This document shows positions 33,099-45,600 of a DNA stretch of 64,000 bases, piece after piece. Location of the stretch: positions 115,001 through 179,000 of the forward strand of contig CAJNDS010002682.1 of assembly GCA_905221605.1 (NCBI GenBank), in the 5' to 3' direction. Positions within the stretch are counted from its first letter, which is position 1. Every line of letters begins with the position of its first letter. The notes below the pieces were generated by a model. The model was not told the origin of the DNA. It searched no databases and saw only the letters and a program-made list of their open reading frames with translations. The DNA comes from Symbiodinium natans. Taxonomy: Eukaryota > Sar > Dinophyceae > Suessiales > Symbiodiniaceae. The translations under genes and the position numbers were made by a program.

Positions 33099-33178
33099 CC
33101 TCGGAGCCCAGAAGCCCACACGCTTTGGGGTCGTTGAAGATCGCAGGCGGATCCGTGTGGATCGTCGAGTACTATGCA
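33099..33178 (+). CDS. QSOX-type exon: thioredoxin beta strand WIVEYYA
   Basis: Follows CCTGCAG after a CCCTAAA array. The frame ends SVWIVEYYA, the strand that comes immediately before the thioredoxin active site (typically WLVEFYAPWCGHC). A GA donor (GAGCCT) after GCA joins it in frame to DWCPHCQ at 36,148. The alternative GT donor at 33,193 would add EPRA and spoil the motif. The next intron is about 3 kb and contains the RCC1 pseudogene. Confidence 0.72.
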
Positions 33179-33619
33179 GAGCCTCGGGCGTGGTAAATCT
33201 TGGAGGGTTCCTAAACCCTAAACCCGAAACCCTAAACCCTAAACCCTAAACCCTAAACCCTAAACCCTAAACCCCAAACCCCAAACCCCAAACCCCAAAC
33301 CCTAAACCCTAAACCCTAAACCCTAACCCTAAACCCTAAGCCGGAGAAAGGGCACGGCAGCATCAGCCACGGGGAGCTGGTGCCCGGAAGGGTCGTTTCG
33401 TGGACTGGGGAACCCCAAAACCCTAGACCCTAAACCCTATAGCCCAAACCCTAAGCCCTAAGCCCTAAGCCCTAAACCCTAAACCCCAAATCCTCTTGAA
33501 AGGCACTTTAGGATGCACGGTGTTGGTTGCCAGAAGCTCTTAGGCTCTCAGGGCAGCAGCTGGTTTTGGTTGCACTTGTGCATCCTGGGGTTTGCAGTCC
33601 AGGGCTTAGGGTTTAGGGT

Positions 33620-33651
<32 letters not shown>

Positions 33652-36600
33652 GGTTCGGGGCTGAGGGTTGAGGGTTTAGGGTTTAGGGTTTCCCGACTTA
33701 TGCTTGGGTTCGCTATAAGGTACATGCTTCTTACGCCCCTCGATAGGGTTGGTTTTGGCTGGGTGGTCATTTGCGAATGCTGCTCTTTCTGTGTTTGCCT
33801 TACTAGTCCTGAGTTCGCCTTCTTTAGCTTCAAAGGATTATATGGGGTACCTCATTCCCACATTCCCGACTTGGAAGTAGTAAGTGTCGCTGTTGGTTTC
33901 TACGATGAAGCTGACAAACGTGGTGGAGTTTAGGGGTTGGGGTTTTGGGTGTGTGGCCACTGTGGACGATGTCGGTCCGCATCTCTGTGGTCATGCTGAG
34001 TGGGCGAGCAGCGGACATAACTTTGACTACGGAGGGCTGCTGTCGAGAGCTACATCAAATGGCCGAGCAGGAGTTGCAAGCACGAGGTGTGTTGCTGGAT
34101 GTGTCAGGAAAACCAGTTAACGCCGAGGCAACGATCGGAGAAGCGGGGCTGAAGACAGGAGACATGTTGACTTTGCAAGTGTGGCCAATCCGAATTGCAG
34201 CCCAGCAAGACTCCTTTGCTGCCATTTTGGGTCATGGATCCGTTGTGTCTTGGGGGACATCCGCAGCTCCCACACCGTGCCGAGTCGGGTGCTGCGATTC
34301 TGACAGATGGGTCCATTGTGAGCTGGGGCCACGAGAAGGATTCAACCGCCGGCGACAGTAGCGCCCTTCAGGACCAACTTGGGAGCGTGCAACATGTCCA
34401 AGCCACTAACTGCGCATACGCCGCCATCCTGGCCGACGGATCCGTGGTAACTTGGGGCCAGAACCGTTTCGGAGGCAACAGCAGCGCGGTGCAGGCCAAG
34501 CTTAGGAATGTGCGACACATCCAGGCCGGACATGCGAGTTTTGCCGCCACGTTGGCCTACGGATCCGTTGTGACTTGGGGCCTTGATTGCGCTGTTGGTG
34601 ACGCGCTGGCGTTGTGGAGAGACGTGAGGTTCAGGCCACAGCGAGGGCCTTTGCAGCCGGGCTGATGGTTCCGTAGCGACCTGGGGACACCCGCACTTCG
34701 GTGGGAGCAGCAGCACCGTCCAGGAGCAGCTCAAACAGTTTATTCAGGCCACGGAGCGGGCCTTCGCAGCCATCCTGGGCGGACGGACGTGTCGTGACCT
34801 GGGGAAATCCCAGATTTGGAGGCAACAGCAGTCAGGTCCAGCACCAGCTCCGAGGCGTGCAGCGCATCCAGGCGGCCCAGGCCGCGTTTGCCGCCATCCC
34901 GGCCGATGGATCGGTGATCGCTTGGGGCGATGTAGAGCTTGGCAGGGACAGCTCTGGCGTCCAAGACCAACTCAGGGATGTGCAGCACATCCAGGCTTCG
35001 GGCGCTGCGTTTGCTGCCATTCGGCCCAAGATGGAGATGTGGTGACTTGGGGTAGGCGGCAGGCTGGCGGAAGCAGTGCGGCTGTGCAAGACCGCCTCAG
35101 GCATGTGCAGTGCATCCAGGCCACCTCACGCGCTTTCGCGGCCCTCCTGGGCGACGGGTTCCGTGGTCACCTGGGGCTCCCCCGGCTTCGGGGGCGACAG
35201 CAGTGGCGTCCAAGACCAACTCAGGGATGTGCGGCACATCCAGGCCACCAGCGCGGCATTTGCGGCCATCCTGGGCACCGGGGCCATCGTGACCTGGGGT
35301 AATCCCGGCTCTGGGGGCGACAGCCGTGGGATCCAGGACCAGCTTCGGGATCCAGCTGCAGAAGCGAAACTCTCCAACTTGCCGGTCTATTAGTAGAAGT
35401 AAGGGCTTCGGTGCTAAGGACTTGGGGGTTCGCCGAATGTTTCGGGTTCGGCACCTTAGGGCTTTGAAATTGAGGGGCTGAGGGGTAAGAAGGTTCAGGG
35501 TTTGGAGTGAAGCTCTGATGAGGGCGTCGGGTTCGAGGGGCTTGGGGTTCACTGTCGTGCGTGACGGTTCTCTTCTCGAAAAGGCTTCCTCGCCACCGTT
35601 GGCCAAATAAAGATGTCAAGAGGTAAATATGAACATGGATGAATATGGAGACATGGTATCTACACACGCAAGCATATAAGTATCTGTTGCAAACGGTTGA
35701 ACCTTAAACCCTCAACCCTAACCCTAAACCCTAAACCCTAAATCCTGAATGCAGGCACTAGGGTTGTCTATAAGAATTAGGGCTAGTTGCAGGGTCCACT
35801 CACCCGCACCCCGGCTTTAAGCACAGGGGAGTCTGGGAGTTCTGTTTAGGGTTGAGGGTTTAGGGTTTAGGGTTTAGGGTTTACGCCCACACTCCGAAGC
35901 CCTTAGGGTTGAAGGGTTTAGGGGTTTAGGGGTTTATGGGGTTTAGGGCTTTAGGGGTTTAGGGGTTTAGGGCTTTAGGGGTTTAGGGGTTTAGGGCTTT
36001 AGGCGTTCAGGGTCTAGGGGTTTGAGTCTAGGGTTTTGGGGTGCATGGGTTTAGGGGTTTTGGGGTGCACCGGGTTTAGGCCGTCAGACCGAAAACCCTA
36101 AACCCTATCTTAACGCACCCACACGCAGAAAGCTTCAGCCACGAAAGGATTGGTGCCCACACTGCCAGGCCAGAGATGGAGCTTCGCGTTCGGAGTTTCA
36201 GGGTTTAGAGCTTCACTCTTCACTAGGGTTGGGGTCTGGCGTTTCAGTTCGGGTTAAGCCCAAACCTCCGAACCCCAAACCTCCAAAACGCCTAAACCCA
36301 TAAACTCCGCAGGGTTATACAACCGGAAAAGAGGAGCATCCCTTCACAGGACGCTCAGCACCTAAAGTGAGGGCCAGTGTTTCATGCACCAGAGAAGGGT
36401 TCTAAACCCCTAAGCCCTTAACCTTAAGCTTTCGGCCCTAAATGCGAACCCCTAAACCCTAAACCCTAAACCCTAAACCCTAAACCCTAAACCCTAAACC
36501 CTAAACCCTAAACCCTAAACCCTAAACCCTAAACCCTAAACCCGAAACCCTCGCCCTGTAGAGAGGCCTTCGGTCCCAAGTGGCAGCGCCTCGCCGTGGC

Positions 36601-39600
36601 TCTGCGCGAGGCGAATTCCAAGCTGCGCCTGGTGAGTCGCCTGTGTGGCACAAGTTTAGGGTTTAGGGTTTAGGGTTGCAGGGTTGAGGGCTTTTCGGGT
36701 CGAGGATTTTCAGGTTTAGGGTCGAGGGTTTAGGGGTTCCTGAGAGGGTGTAAGGTTGAGGGATGAGGGCTTTGAGGGTTGAGGGTTCAGGGTTGAGGGT
36801 TTAGGGTTTAGGGGTTCCTGAAGACTTTGGCTTCGGGCATTTGTTAGGGCTTTTTGGCATGCGGGCCAGGGCGAAGAGTGTAGCCGTTTCGTGTGTAAGG
36901 GGCTTAGATTTTGGAGTCTTGGGACGCCGTCTTGATCATATCTCTGCCACTAACCCTAAACCCTAAACCCTAAACCCTAAACCCTAAAGCCTAAACCCTA
37001 AACCCTAAACCCTAAGGAATCCGAGCCCGAAGCCCCCGAAGCTCTTAAAGTTTAGGGTGAGACGCTCTCTCCAAGGAAGCTCCCCAGCCCAGGCGTCAAC
37101 TGTGAGGTGCACAGCAGCCTGTGCATGGAACGCAACGCCCGCGCCCTACTTGGGGCAAGTTGAAAGGGTCGAGGGTTCAGGGTTCAGGGTTCAGGGTTCA
37201 GGGTTTAGGGTTTAGGGTTTAGGGTTTAGGGTTTAGGGCTTAGGGTTTAGGGTTTAGGGTTTAGGGTTTAGGGTTTAGGGTTTAGGGTTTAAGGTTGCCT
37301 TCACTGGCCTGTAGTTCTCCCCCCCCTCCCTGAACCTTCAACCCCTTCAACCTTAAACCCTGAACCCCTGAACTTGAAGCCCCTGCGCCTTGTAGTCCTA
37401 CACCTGGTGATTTTTCTAGGTATCCAGACCTGCGTCCGACCCACCATGAGCTCGAAAGTGTTGGGGGGGTGAGGGGGGAGAAGCAGGGGCCTGAGCCTCT
37501 TGGCCTTTTTCTTAGGGTGGGTTTAGGGCTTAGTTTAGGGTTTCGGGTTTAGGGTTTCGGGTTTAGGGTTGCCGAAACACGGACTTTATGACCTACTGCT
37601 CGCTAGGGGTACTTGCCAACTGACAGAAGTTGCTAGTCCGCAGGAGGTGGAGCTACCTCTGAACCCCAAACCCCAAACCCCAAACCCCAAACCCCAAACC
37701 CCAAACCCCAAACCCCAAACCCCAAACCCCAAACCCCAAACCCCAAACCCTAAACCCTAATTAAGCCCTAAACCCTAAGCCCTAAGCCCTAAGCCCTGAG
37801 CCCTGAGCCCTGAGCCCTGAGCCCTGAGCCTTGAGCCCCAAAGCCGAAAATCCACACTGAAAGTCCCCACTGGAGCCCCCAAAAGCCCTTAAAGCGCCGT
37901 AAGCGCCCCTTAAACCCTAAACCCTAAACCCTAAAGCCTAAACCCTAAACCCTAAACCCTAAACCCTAAACCCTAAACGGCTAAACCCCCGGAACCCCCC
38001 TCAACCCCCCTAAACGCCACGTAAAAACCCTAAACCTCGAGAGCTTGCAGAGTCTTTTTTGAATCCAGGGCCCCTGGTTCTGGGGCCTTGAGATCGGGGT
38101 TGGAGGGCTTTGGGGAGCACTTCGACTGGAGGGTTCTTAAAAAGGTAGGGTTTAGGGTTTAGGGTTTAGGGTTTAGGGTTTAGGGTTTAGGGTTTAGGGT
38201 TTAGGGTTTAGGGTTTAGAGTTTCGGGATTGGGGTGTTGGTGAGCGCACCAGGTCCGCGGCTACCCCACCATGGAGTGGTTCTACAACGGGGATGACTTG
38301 ACCATCAGGTGGGTCCCTAAACCCTAAACCCTCAACCCCCAAACCCCAAACCCTAAAGCCTCAACCCTAAACCCTAAACCCTTAACTAACCCTCAACCCT
38401 AAACCCTAAACCCTAAACCCTAAAGGCTTGGACTCCTTCCAGTGGTGCCCCTTTGTCTCGACTGCCTTAGAGGCTCCGGCAGAGAGGTTCCGCGGACCGC
38501 CGTGAACCCTAAACCCTATAAACCCTAAACCCTAAACCCTAAACCCTAAACCCTAAACCCTAAACCCTATATACCCTAAACCCTATATACCCTAAACCCT
38601 ATATACCCTAAACCGTATATAACATAAACCCTAAAGGCTTATTGGAGACCCTAGTCTTCGCTAAGGTCTTGAGCACGGGGAGCAGGAATTCGGTTGCAGG
38701 GCTTGGGGCCTCTCGGGTTCTAAGGGACCCACCGAATCCGAGAGCGTCGTTGAGTTTAACAGTCCCACAGCCCAACAGCTTCATTAGCAGTGTAGCCAGC
38801 TTGGGCATTAGACAAATGTTCGGACAGCTGTTCTTCTTTGAAGGGGGGGGGCCTAAGCCCTAAGCCCTAAACCCTAAACCCTATATACCCTAAACCCTAA
38901 ATAAACCCTAAACCCTAAACCCTAAACCCTAAACCCTAAACCCTAAACCCTAAACCCTAAACCCTAAACCCTAAACCCTAAACCCTAAACCTAAACCCTA
39001 AAGAATCGGGAGCTCACGGAGGTCGAACCTGTCTACATTTTATACGAAGACGGCGCACATGAAGATGGAGCAACGGCCTCGCAGCAGCATCTTTCGAATT
39101 AAGGCCTCAAGTGTGGACCTGGTGAAGCCTTGCTTTTTCAAAACCCCTCACAGCCCGCCTAAAATCCTTAAACCCTAACCCCTAGACCCCCAAGCCCCGA
39201 AAACCCTGAAACCTTAGGGTTTAGGGTTTAGGGTTTAGGGTTTTAGGGTTTTAGGGTTTTAGGGTTTTGGGGTTTAGGGTTTAGGGTTTAGGGTTTAGGG
39301 TTAGGGTTTAAACCCCTCAAGCCCGGAAACCCTAAACACCTGAAAACCCGAGCAGAGAGACGAGTATCCGAGCGCAGGGCTTGTCTTTGCCCTGATTCTT
39401 CTGCTTTGAGCCGACTCCTGGGTAGGTCCTTGGGATCTATGTATAATACATAGCTTTTGGTTGATTCTTGCAGTGTCTCGCGCGGAACTAGCAAGGCATA
39501 TGCCTGGAATATCATTGCCCAAAATAGCTCGGCCATTTTTGGCTCCAAGGTCTTTGTGGAGACCTCAGCTTGGGATCTGTAGATCTGCAATCAACCCCGT

Positions 39601-42600
39601 TGTGCTTGTTTTGCTTTCGCTAAGCTAAGCTGAACTTGGAGCCAACGTTCGTGCGGACGAAGACGCGGGCTGCGGCTAACAAAGTATGGTTGTTTTGGCG
39701 CCCGACGACAATCTGGACGAAACGGTGACCCAGAAGTTGAAGGAGATATGGACGCGCTAGAGAAGCCAAATAACCAAGGACCCGGACTCTGAGACAATTG
39801 CTATGAAGGTTGACGATGAGGTGGTCAAGATGGAGGAAGGCGCCGTTGAGCCGACCGGAGACACAGGTGCCGTCGGCCCTCAGTTGACGGAAGGTGAAAT
39901 GGAGCATGCCGCCTTTGACACCTCCATGGACGTGGGCCATTTTGTGGCCCCCGACGCATGAGGGAGGACCATCCCCTCGACCTGAATGCAGGTGCCGTCG
40001 GCCCTGACAGAAGCCTATTTTGGAACAGTGACGGCGTAGGACCTTCGATGGAAAGGCAGCCCTGCTTAGCCACTGTGCAAAGAAAGAGTGAGCTTTGCTG
40101 TGTACTGCCGGTTGTTGTTGCTTTGTGCATGCAGGATTTGTGCCATTTCGGTGATGTACCTGACATGATAGACTAAGCAGTATTGTATCTATGCACGCAC
40201 ATGCTCTCTCTCTTTCTCTCCACATATATATATATATATATATATGTGTGTGTATATATATATATATAAACATATGTATGTATGATGTATGTATGTATCT
40301 ATGTATGTATGTATGCATGCATGCATGTATGTATGTACGTGTGTATGTATGTCTGCCTGTCTGTCTGTCTGTATGTATGTATGTATGTACGTATATGCCA
40401 GAGCTCCGCCCTCCCAAGGCAGGCGATGATTCGTGCCGTGATGGCGCAAATCCAAGGGCTGCCTGCCAGCATGCTTGCAAATCCTCAAGCCCTAGCCCAA
40501 GACCGTAAAGCCCTACAGCCCTAAAACCTAAAACCCCAACATCCGAAACCCTAAGCCCTAGAGATTGCTTTTGCAACTCAGATGAGCGGACCCCTGGTTT
40601 GAGGGTGTAGGATTTAGGGTGCAACTCAGATGAGCGGACCCCTGGTTTGAGGGTATAGGATTTAGGGTTTAAGGGTTGTTATAAGTAGGGCTCAAAGCAA
40701 CGGGTGTCCCAAAATTCGTTGTATGTTATTTTCATTATTTATGGGTTTTTGTTTGTTGGGTGGGAGGGGGGGGGGGGCTCCTGTAAAAAATGGGTTCTTC
40801 CGCTCTATGTGGGACAAAAAGGGGGGTCACCCTCCGTTTTAGGAAGCACACGCTTGGCTATTGCTAGCAGCTACCTACAGTTGAAGTACTTCAGGTTTAG
40901 GGTTTAGGGTCATACCGTTCAATTCGAGTACCACAGATCGCGTCGCATGCCAGTTTAAAGATGCTTTCAAGACCCAGGCAGGATTCGTCCATTACCGAGG
41001 AGCAAGTTGAGCGAATGCTCATCATGAGCCTTAGTCTGCAATATCCCAAGACCCTGAAGCCCAAGCCCCAAACTACGGTTCCCGGGTTAGGGGTTTCGGG
41101 GTTTAGGGTTTAAGGATTCAGGGGGGCCGCAGGGCTTCATGGATAGTTCGATGTGGTGTTAGAAGTACCCCAGCCATTTGAGCTTATAGCAAGTTGCAGT
41201 TGACACTACCCACGAACCTCCTAGTAGGGTTGTTTAGGGTTTAGGGTTTAGGGATAAGGGTGCCGCTGGGATGCGCAGGGCAGATGTTTGCAGCTGTGCC
41301 TCTTCATGGAGCTGTTGCGTTTGGAGGACCCCTAAACCCTGCTCGAGATGTCCCCCCTGAGTAGGAGCTGCTTCTTGGGGGAGTTGGAGATAGAAGTGCA
41401 GCCCTAAGCCCTCAGGAGTTTGGGACGATGCTTGGGTGGGTGTTCCGTAGCTGTGCCGGAGTGAACGGTTCGTGGCGCTTCACAGGAACAAGTGAACACA
41501 TGGACACACGTTAAACCATAAACGTTCAACCCTATAAAACCTAAAACCTAAACCCTGGACCCTAAACCTGCCCGAAATACACCCTAGTCCGAAGCCAAGT
41601 TTCCCCTTTTTCACAACAAGGGAATGCCCAAACCTAGTGCTTCGACTCCCTAAAACCGAAACCCCAAACGCAAACCCTAAACCTTGAACCCGAAACCCTA
41701 AACCCTAAACCCTAAACCCTAAACCCTGAACCCTGAACCCTGAACCCTGAACCCTAAACTCTACACCACATCCGAGGCGTGGCTATATCGAGGCAGAGCT
41801 TCCATCAACGTTCCTCCCAGATTCTTGGGCAAGGAGTTGCGTGAGCTGAGATTTTTAGCGGTTTAGTTTTTAGGGTTTAGGGTTTAGGGTTTAGGAGAAC
41901 TTAAGCTCATAAACTTTGAGCGCATGCTCGGCTCGCACTGCCTGCGCATACAGCACGCTGCCTTGATTCAGACTTGCAGCTGCCACCGCAGCTCACACCC
42001 TGCGCCGGCGCACAACGGTCATCAAGCTTACATACCCATCTTGCATCTCACGGGGTAAGTGCTTCATTGCACTTGTGCTCGTCATGCTAGGTAGTTGTGA
42101 GCCTGAGCCTGTATTAAACTGCGGTTGATGGCCAGTGCGGGCATTAGGGTTTAGGGTTGAGGGTTTAGGGCTGAGGCCAAACCCCTCCCTGCCCTCCCCC
42201 CCGCCCTGCCCCCCCCTCCCCCCTCCCCTCCCTCCCCTCCCCCTTCCCCTCCCCCCTCCCCTCCCCCCTCCCCTCCCCCCCTCCCCTCCCCCCTCGGCCC
42301 CCCTCCCCCCCCTTCCCCCCGCCCTTCCTTGATGAGAGTGACCTTTGGCTTCATGGTTTAAGGAGTCCTCATTTCTTCGATTTCTGGTACTTGGTTGTTG
42401 GTGCGAGGCGGGCTCCGCCCAAGTGCAAGTTTAGGCTTTATGGCTCTTGGCAGCGGAAATAGGCATTGGCAGCATTGGGTGCTTGGGGAATCGCTGCAAG
42501 GGCTTCTGACCCGCTACATCTTTCATACTCAGGGCCAGTCTAAACCCTAAACCCTAAACCCTAAACCCTAAACCCTAAACCCTAAACCCTAAACCCTAAA

Positions 42601-45600
42601 CCCTAAACCCTAAACCCTAAACCCTAAACCCTAAACCCTAAACCCTAAACCCTAAACCCTAAACCCTAAACCCGAAACCCGAAACCCGAAACCCGAAACC
42701 CTAAACCCTAAACCCTAAACCCTACCCTAAACCCTAAACTCCTAAACCCCTAAACCGAACTGAAATTTCCTCGGCCGGAGCACTTAGGACAGCGCGGGGC
42801 CCATCTCGGCCAATCTGCCACACACCGAAAACAACGCCGAACTGCTGGACTTCTGCAGCTTCCTAGCTGCACACGTGAGGCTAGGTGAAGGTTTAGCCTA
42901 GGATGATATATGGAGTTTACGATATTAGGGGTATCTTATTCAAAAGAGAATGGATCCTTCTAGTTGGGGGTCTATATTTCGGGGTCCCTTATGATCGTAA
43001 GCCCCCATATGCATTCTTGGTAGCCCAGTGGTACCCTTTACCCTTTTGTTGGTTCTGGGTTCCCTTATGAAGTAACCAACCAAAAAAAGGGTGCCCTCAG
43101 TACAACATGGTTACTGGGCTACTAAGCATTTATACATCAACATGGGAGGACGACCGTGGCCAATGCCATGACCACTACCTACACCTACTGCCTCTGCTGC
43201 TACTACCACTGCCGCTTCTGCCACTACCACTGCTGCCACTGCCACTGCCACCACTACTACTACTAGGGTGACAACGACGTTAACGGCTTCTGCGAGTATT
43301 TACCACTAGCGCCACTACATATTTTACGAATACTCAAAGTGCACGTGTCTGCATATGCTTTGTACTGGCGTTATAGCAGGGAACCGAACCCGAACTTTAG
43401 AGACCCTTTCAAGTAAACGAGGAACAGAAAGAAAACTGAGGGGATTTGGGGAACCCATGTACACTGTCATGTGCACCCTAATCCCTAAACTCGGAGCATG
43501 GGGGATATGGGTTAGGGTTTAGGCTCCACCACCCCCCCCCCTTGAGCCTCATTCCCGGATACCCACAAATTCGAAACCAGACCCTTGAACCGTAAGCCCT
43601 AAACCCTAAGCCCCTAGACCCCTGAAGACCCATACACCCCCTCGGGTTGAGGGTTTAAGGACCCCCGCCCCCCCTCCCACTCCCCCCCCCCCAAAAAAAA
43701 AAAGAGGAAAAAAGCAAAAGAAAAAAACAAAAAGAAAAGGAAAACAAAAAAAAAAACAGCGCAGCTCCCAGGATCGCTTCCAAGCAGCCACAGCGCTGAG
43801 CCCGTGGCCCTCGAGGATGCACTGTTGGAGTCGGACGACGCAGCTGGGCCTTTGGGGTATTTTGGGGGGTGTGTTGGGGTTTTTTAGGGTTAGAGGGTTG
43901 AGGGTTTTGGGTTGTTTTTTTTTTTGGGCTTTTTGTATGGGATGGGGGGGGGGGGGGGGGGGTTAGGGGTCTTTAGGTTTTAGGGGTTTGAGGTTTTTTT
44001 GGTTTTTTTGGGGGGTTTTTCCGAGTGTTAGGGTTGTTTAGGGGTTTTCAGGGTTTGGGGGTTCAAGGGTGTTTAGGGTCCTTAGGGTTTAGGGGTTTGA
44101 GGGTTTTAGGTTTTGTCGAAGGGGTTTTTAGGGTTTAGGGGTTTGAGGGTTTAGGGCTTTAGGGCTTGGGGGTTTAGGGTTTGGGTTTCGGGGTTCAGGG
44201 CCTTCGTTCTATGTCGCGTTTAGGGCGTAAGGGTTTAGGGCTTGAGGGTTGAAGGGTTCTAGGGAATTGTAGGGTTCAAGGATTCAGAAACTTGGCCCTG
44301 GAAATCTGGCTTGCCCGCATGCCTTGTGGAGTAGCATGTGCTCATCTGCACCGGGAACATGAGAGCCAGACCTCGTGCCTCAAATCCCCTGAAGCTACTT
44401 CTTGGAATCGGAATCGGTCACAGTTGCTGAAATGTAGTTTTCGTAACACCCTGCCCCATACCCCTCCTCCGGAAACATGCAAGCCCCGAAGCCCTCAACC
44501 CTAACCCTAAAATTCCTAAAACCCACCGCCCGGACCTCCCAGGGGCCGGCGCTAACCTGCCCACAGCAGCGCAGCGTGCCCGGCGACGTGTTTCCCAACT
44601 CCGGTTGGCCACAGGCAGGGCTCAGGGCTTCTGATTTTGGGATTACTGGGTGTTGGAGTACTATGCTTTAGGAACTTTTTTGGTTCTGGGTTCCTATTCT
44701 TGTTTCTTATACCTAAAAAGTATATGCCCTTCACCCAAACCTTGGGCCATAAGCCCTAAACTAACAAAGGTCAGGGTTGTAAGTGTTGCAGCTTTAGTTG
44801 TAGCCCTACTACTTAGAGCACTTAGAACCCTACTTCTAACTATCCCTGAACCTGCAAACTAAGCCCTGGAAATTCGGGTTAGGTTGATGTGTTGTGGTGT
44901 TCGAGGGCTAGGAGCTACATCGGAGGGTCTAGGCTCAGACCCGAAACCCAGACCCCTGTTTACGAACCGCTGTAGACGGTAATAGTCCCACCTACACTTC
45001 TGGCAGGATGAATTGCAAGCCACACCCCAGACGCGCTTAGCCGATGCCAGCAGCGTACTCAGAATCTGAGCCTAGAGGTTTCAGGGTTCAGCCGGGTTTC
45101 GGGTTAGGGAAAAGGGCTCTTGTGCGAAGAACCATGGGAATCATGAACAAATAGTACGCTCGTTGTCCTTCTTCCCCCCCCCCCCCTCCAACAAAAAAAC
45201 GCGGTTCTAGTACAGTTCGAAGGTGGTTTTAAACATAGGGTGTGACGCTCTGTATCAGCTGAGTTGCAAGGGCTTTGAAGCCCCCTCATGCTTCGCTACG
45301 TAACCCTTCCCGGGATGTGAGGGGGTTCGAGTTCCGAACAACCCCCTCGAGAAACGCGTGCTTATCACAGTGTGCTTTCTCCGTCGGTAAGAGAAGGGGG
45401 TTTGGGGTTTAGGGATGAAAGGTTTAGGGTGTAGGTTTTGGGATGTATGGGCTGTTTGGGTTTCGGAGTTAAGGCCCTCAACCCTAATCGCGCGAACCGA
45501 AGCATCGAGCAGTATGTTCAGGGTCCAGAGCTTAGGGTAAGCAGCAGCCTTGCACCGACACGCCGTGGGCTGTCTATTGCCCAACGACAGCATCCCAGGC

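Larger units (their letters stand above)
40670..42780. other. Intronic, mostly unassigned
   Basis: Contains the short open frames at 41,294 and 41,365, a C/T-rich tract at 42,180-42,330 and a long CCCTAAA array at 42,541-42,730. Otherwise no credible gene. Confidence 0.5.

Noticed and set aside
38440-38510. Missing QSOX-type exon after cis-Pro (RGSGREVPRTAVN)
   Set aside because: The phase could fit from 38,474, but C-rich repeats lie on both sides and no conserved residue supports it.
39620-40624. A 334-codon minus-strand frame
   Set aside because: It runs through the TA/GTAT microsatellite and low-complexity sequence, has no recognisable motif, and lies opposite a more protein-like + strand frame.
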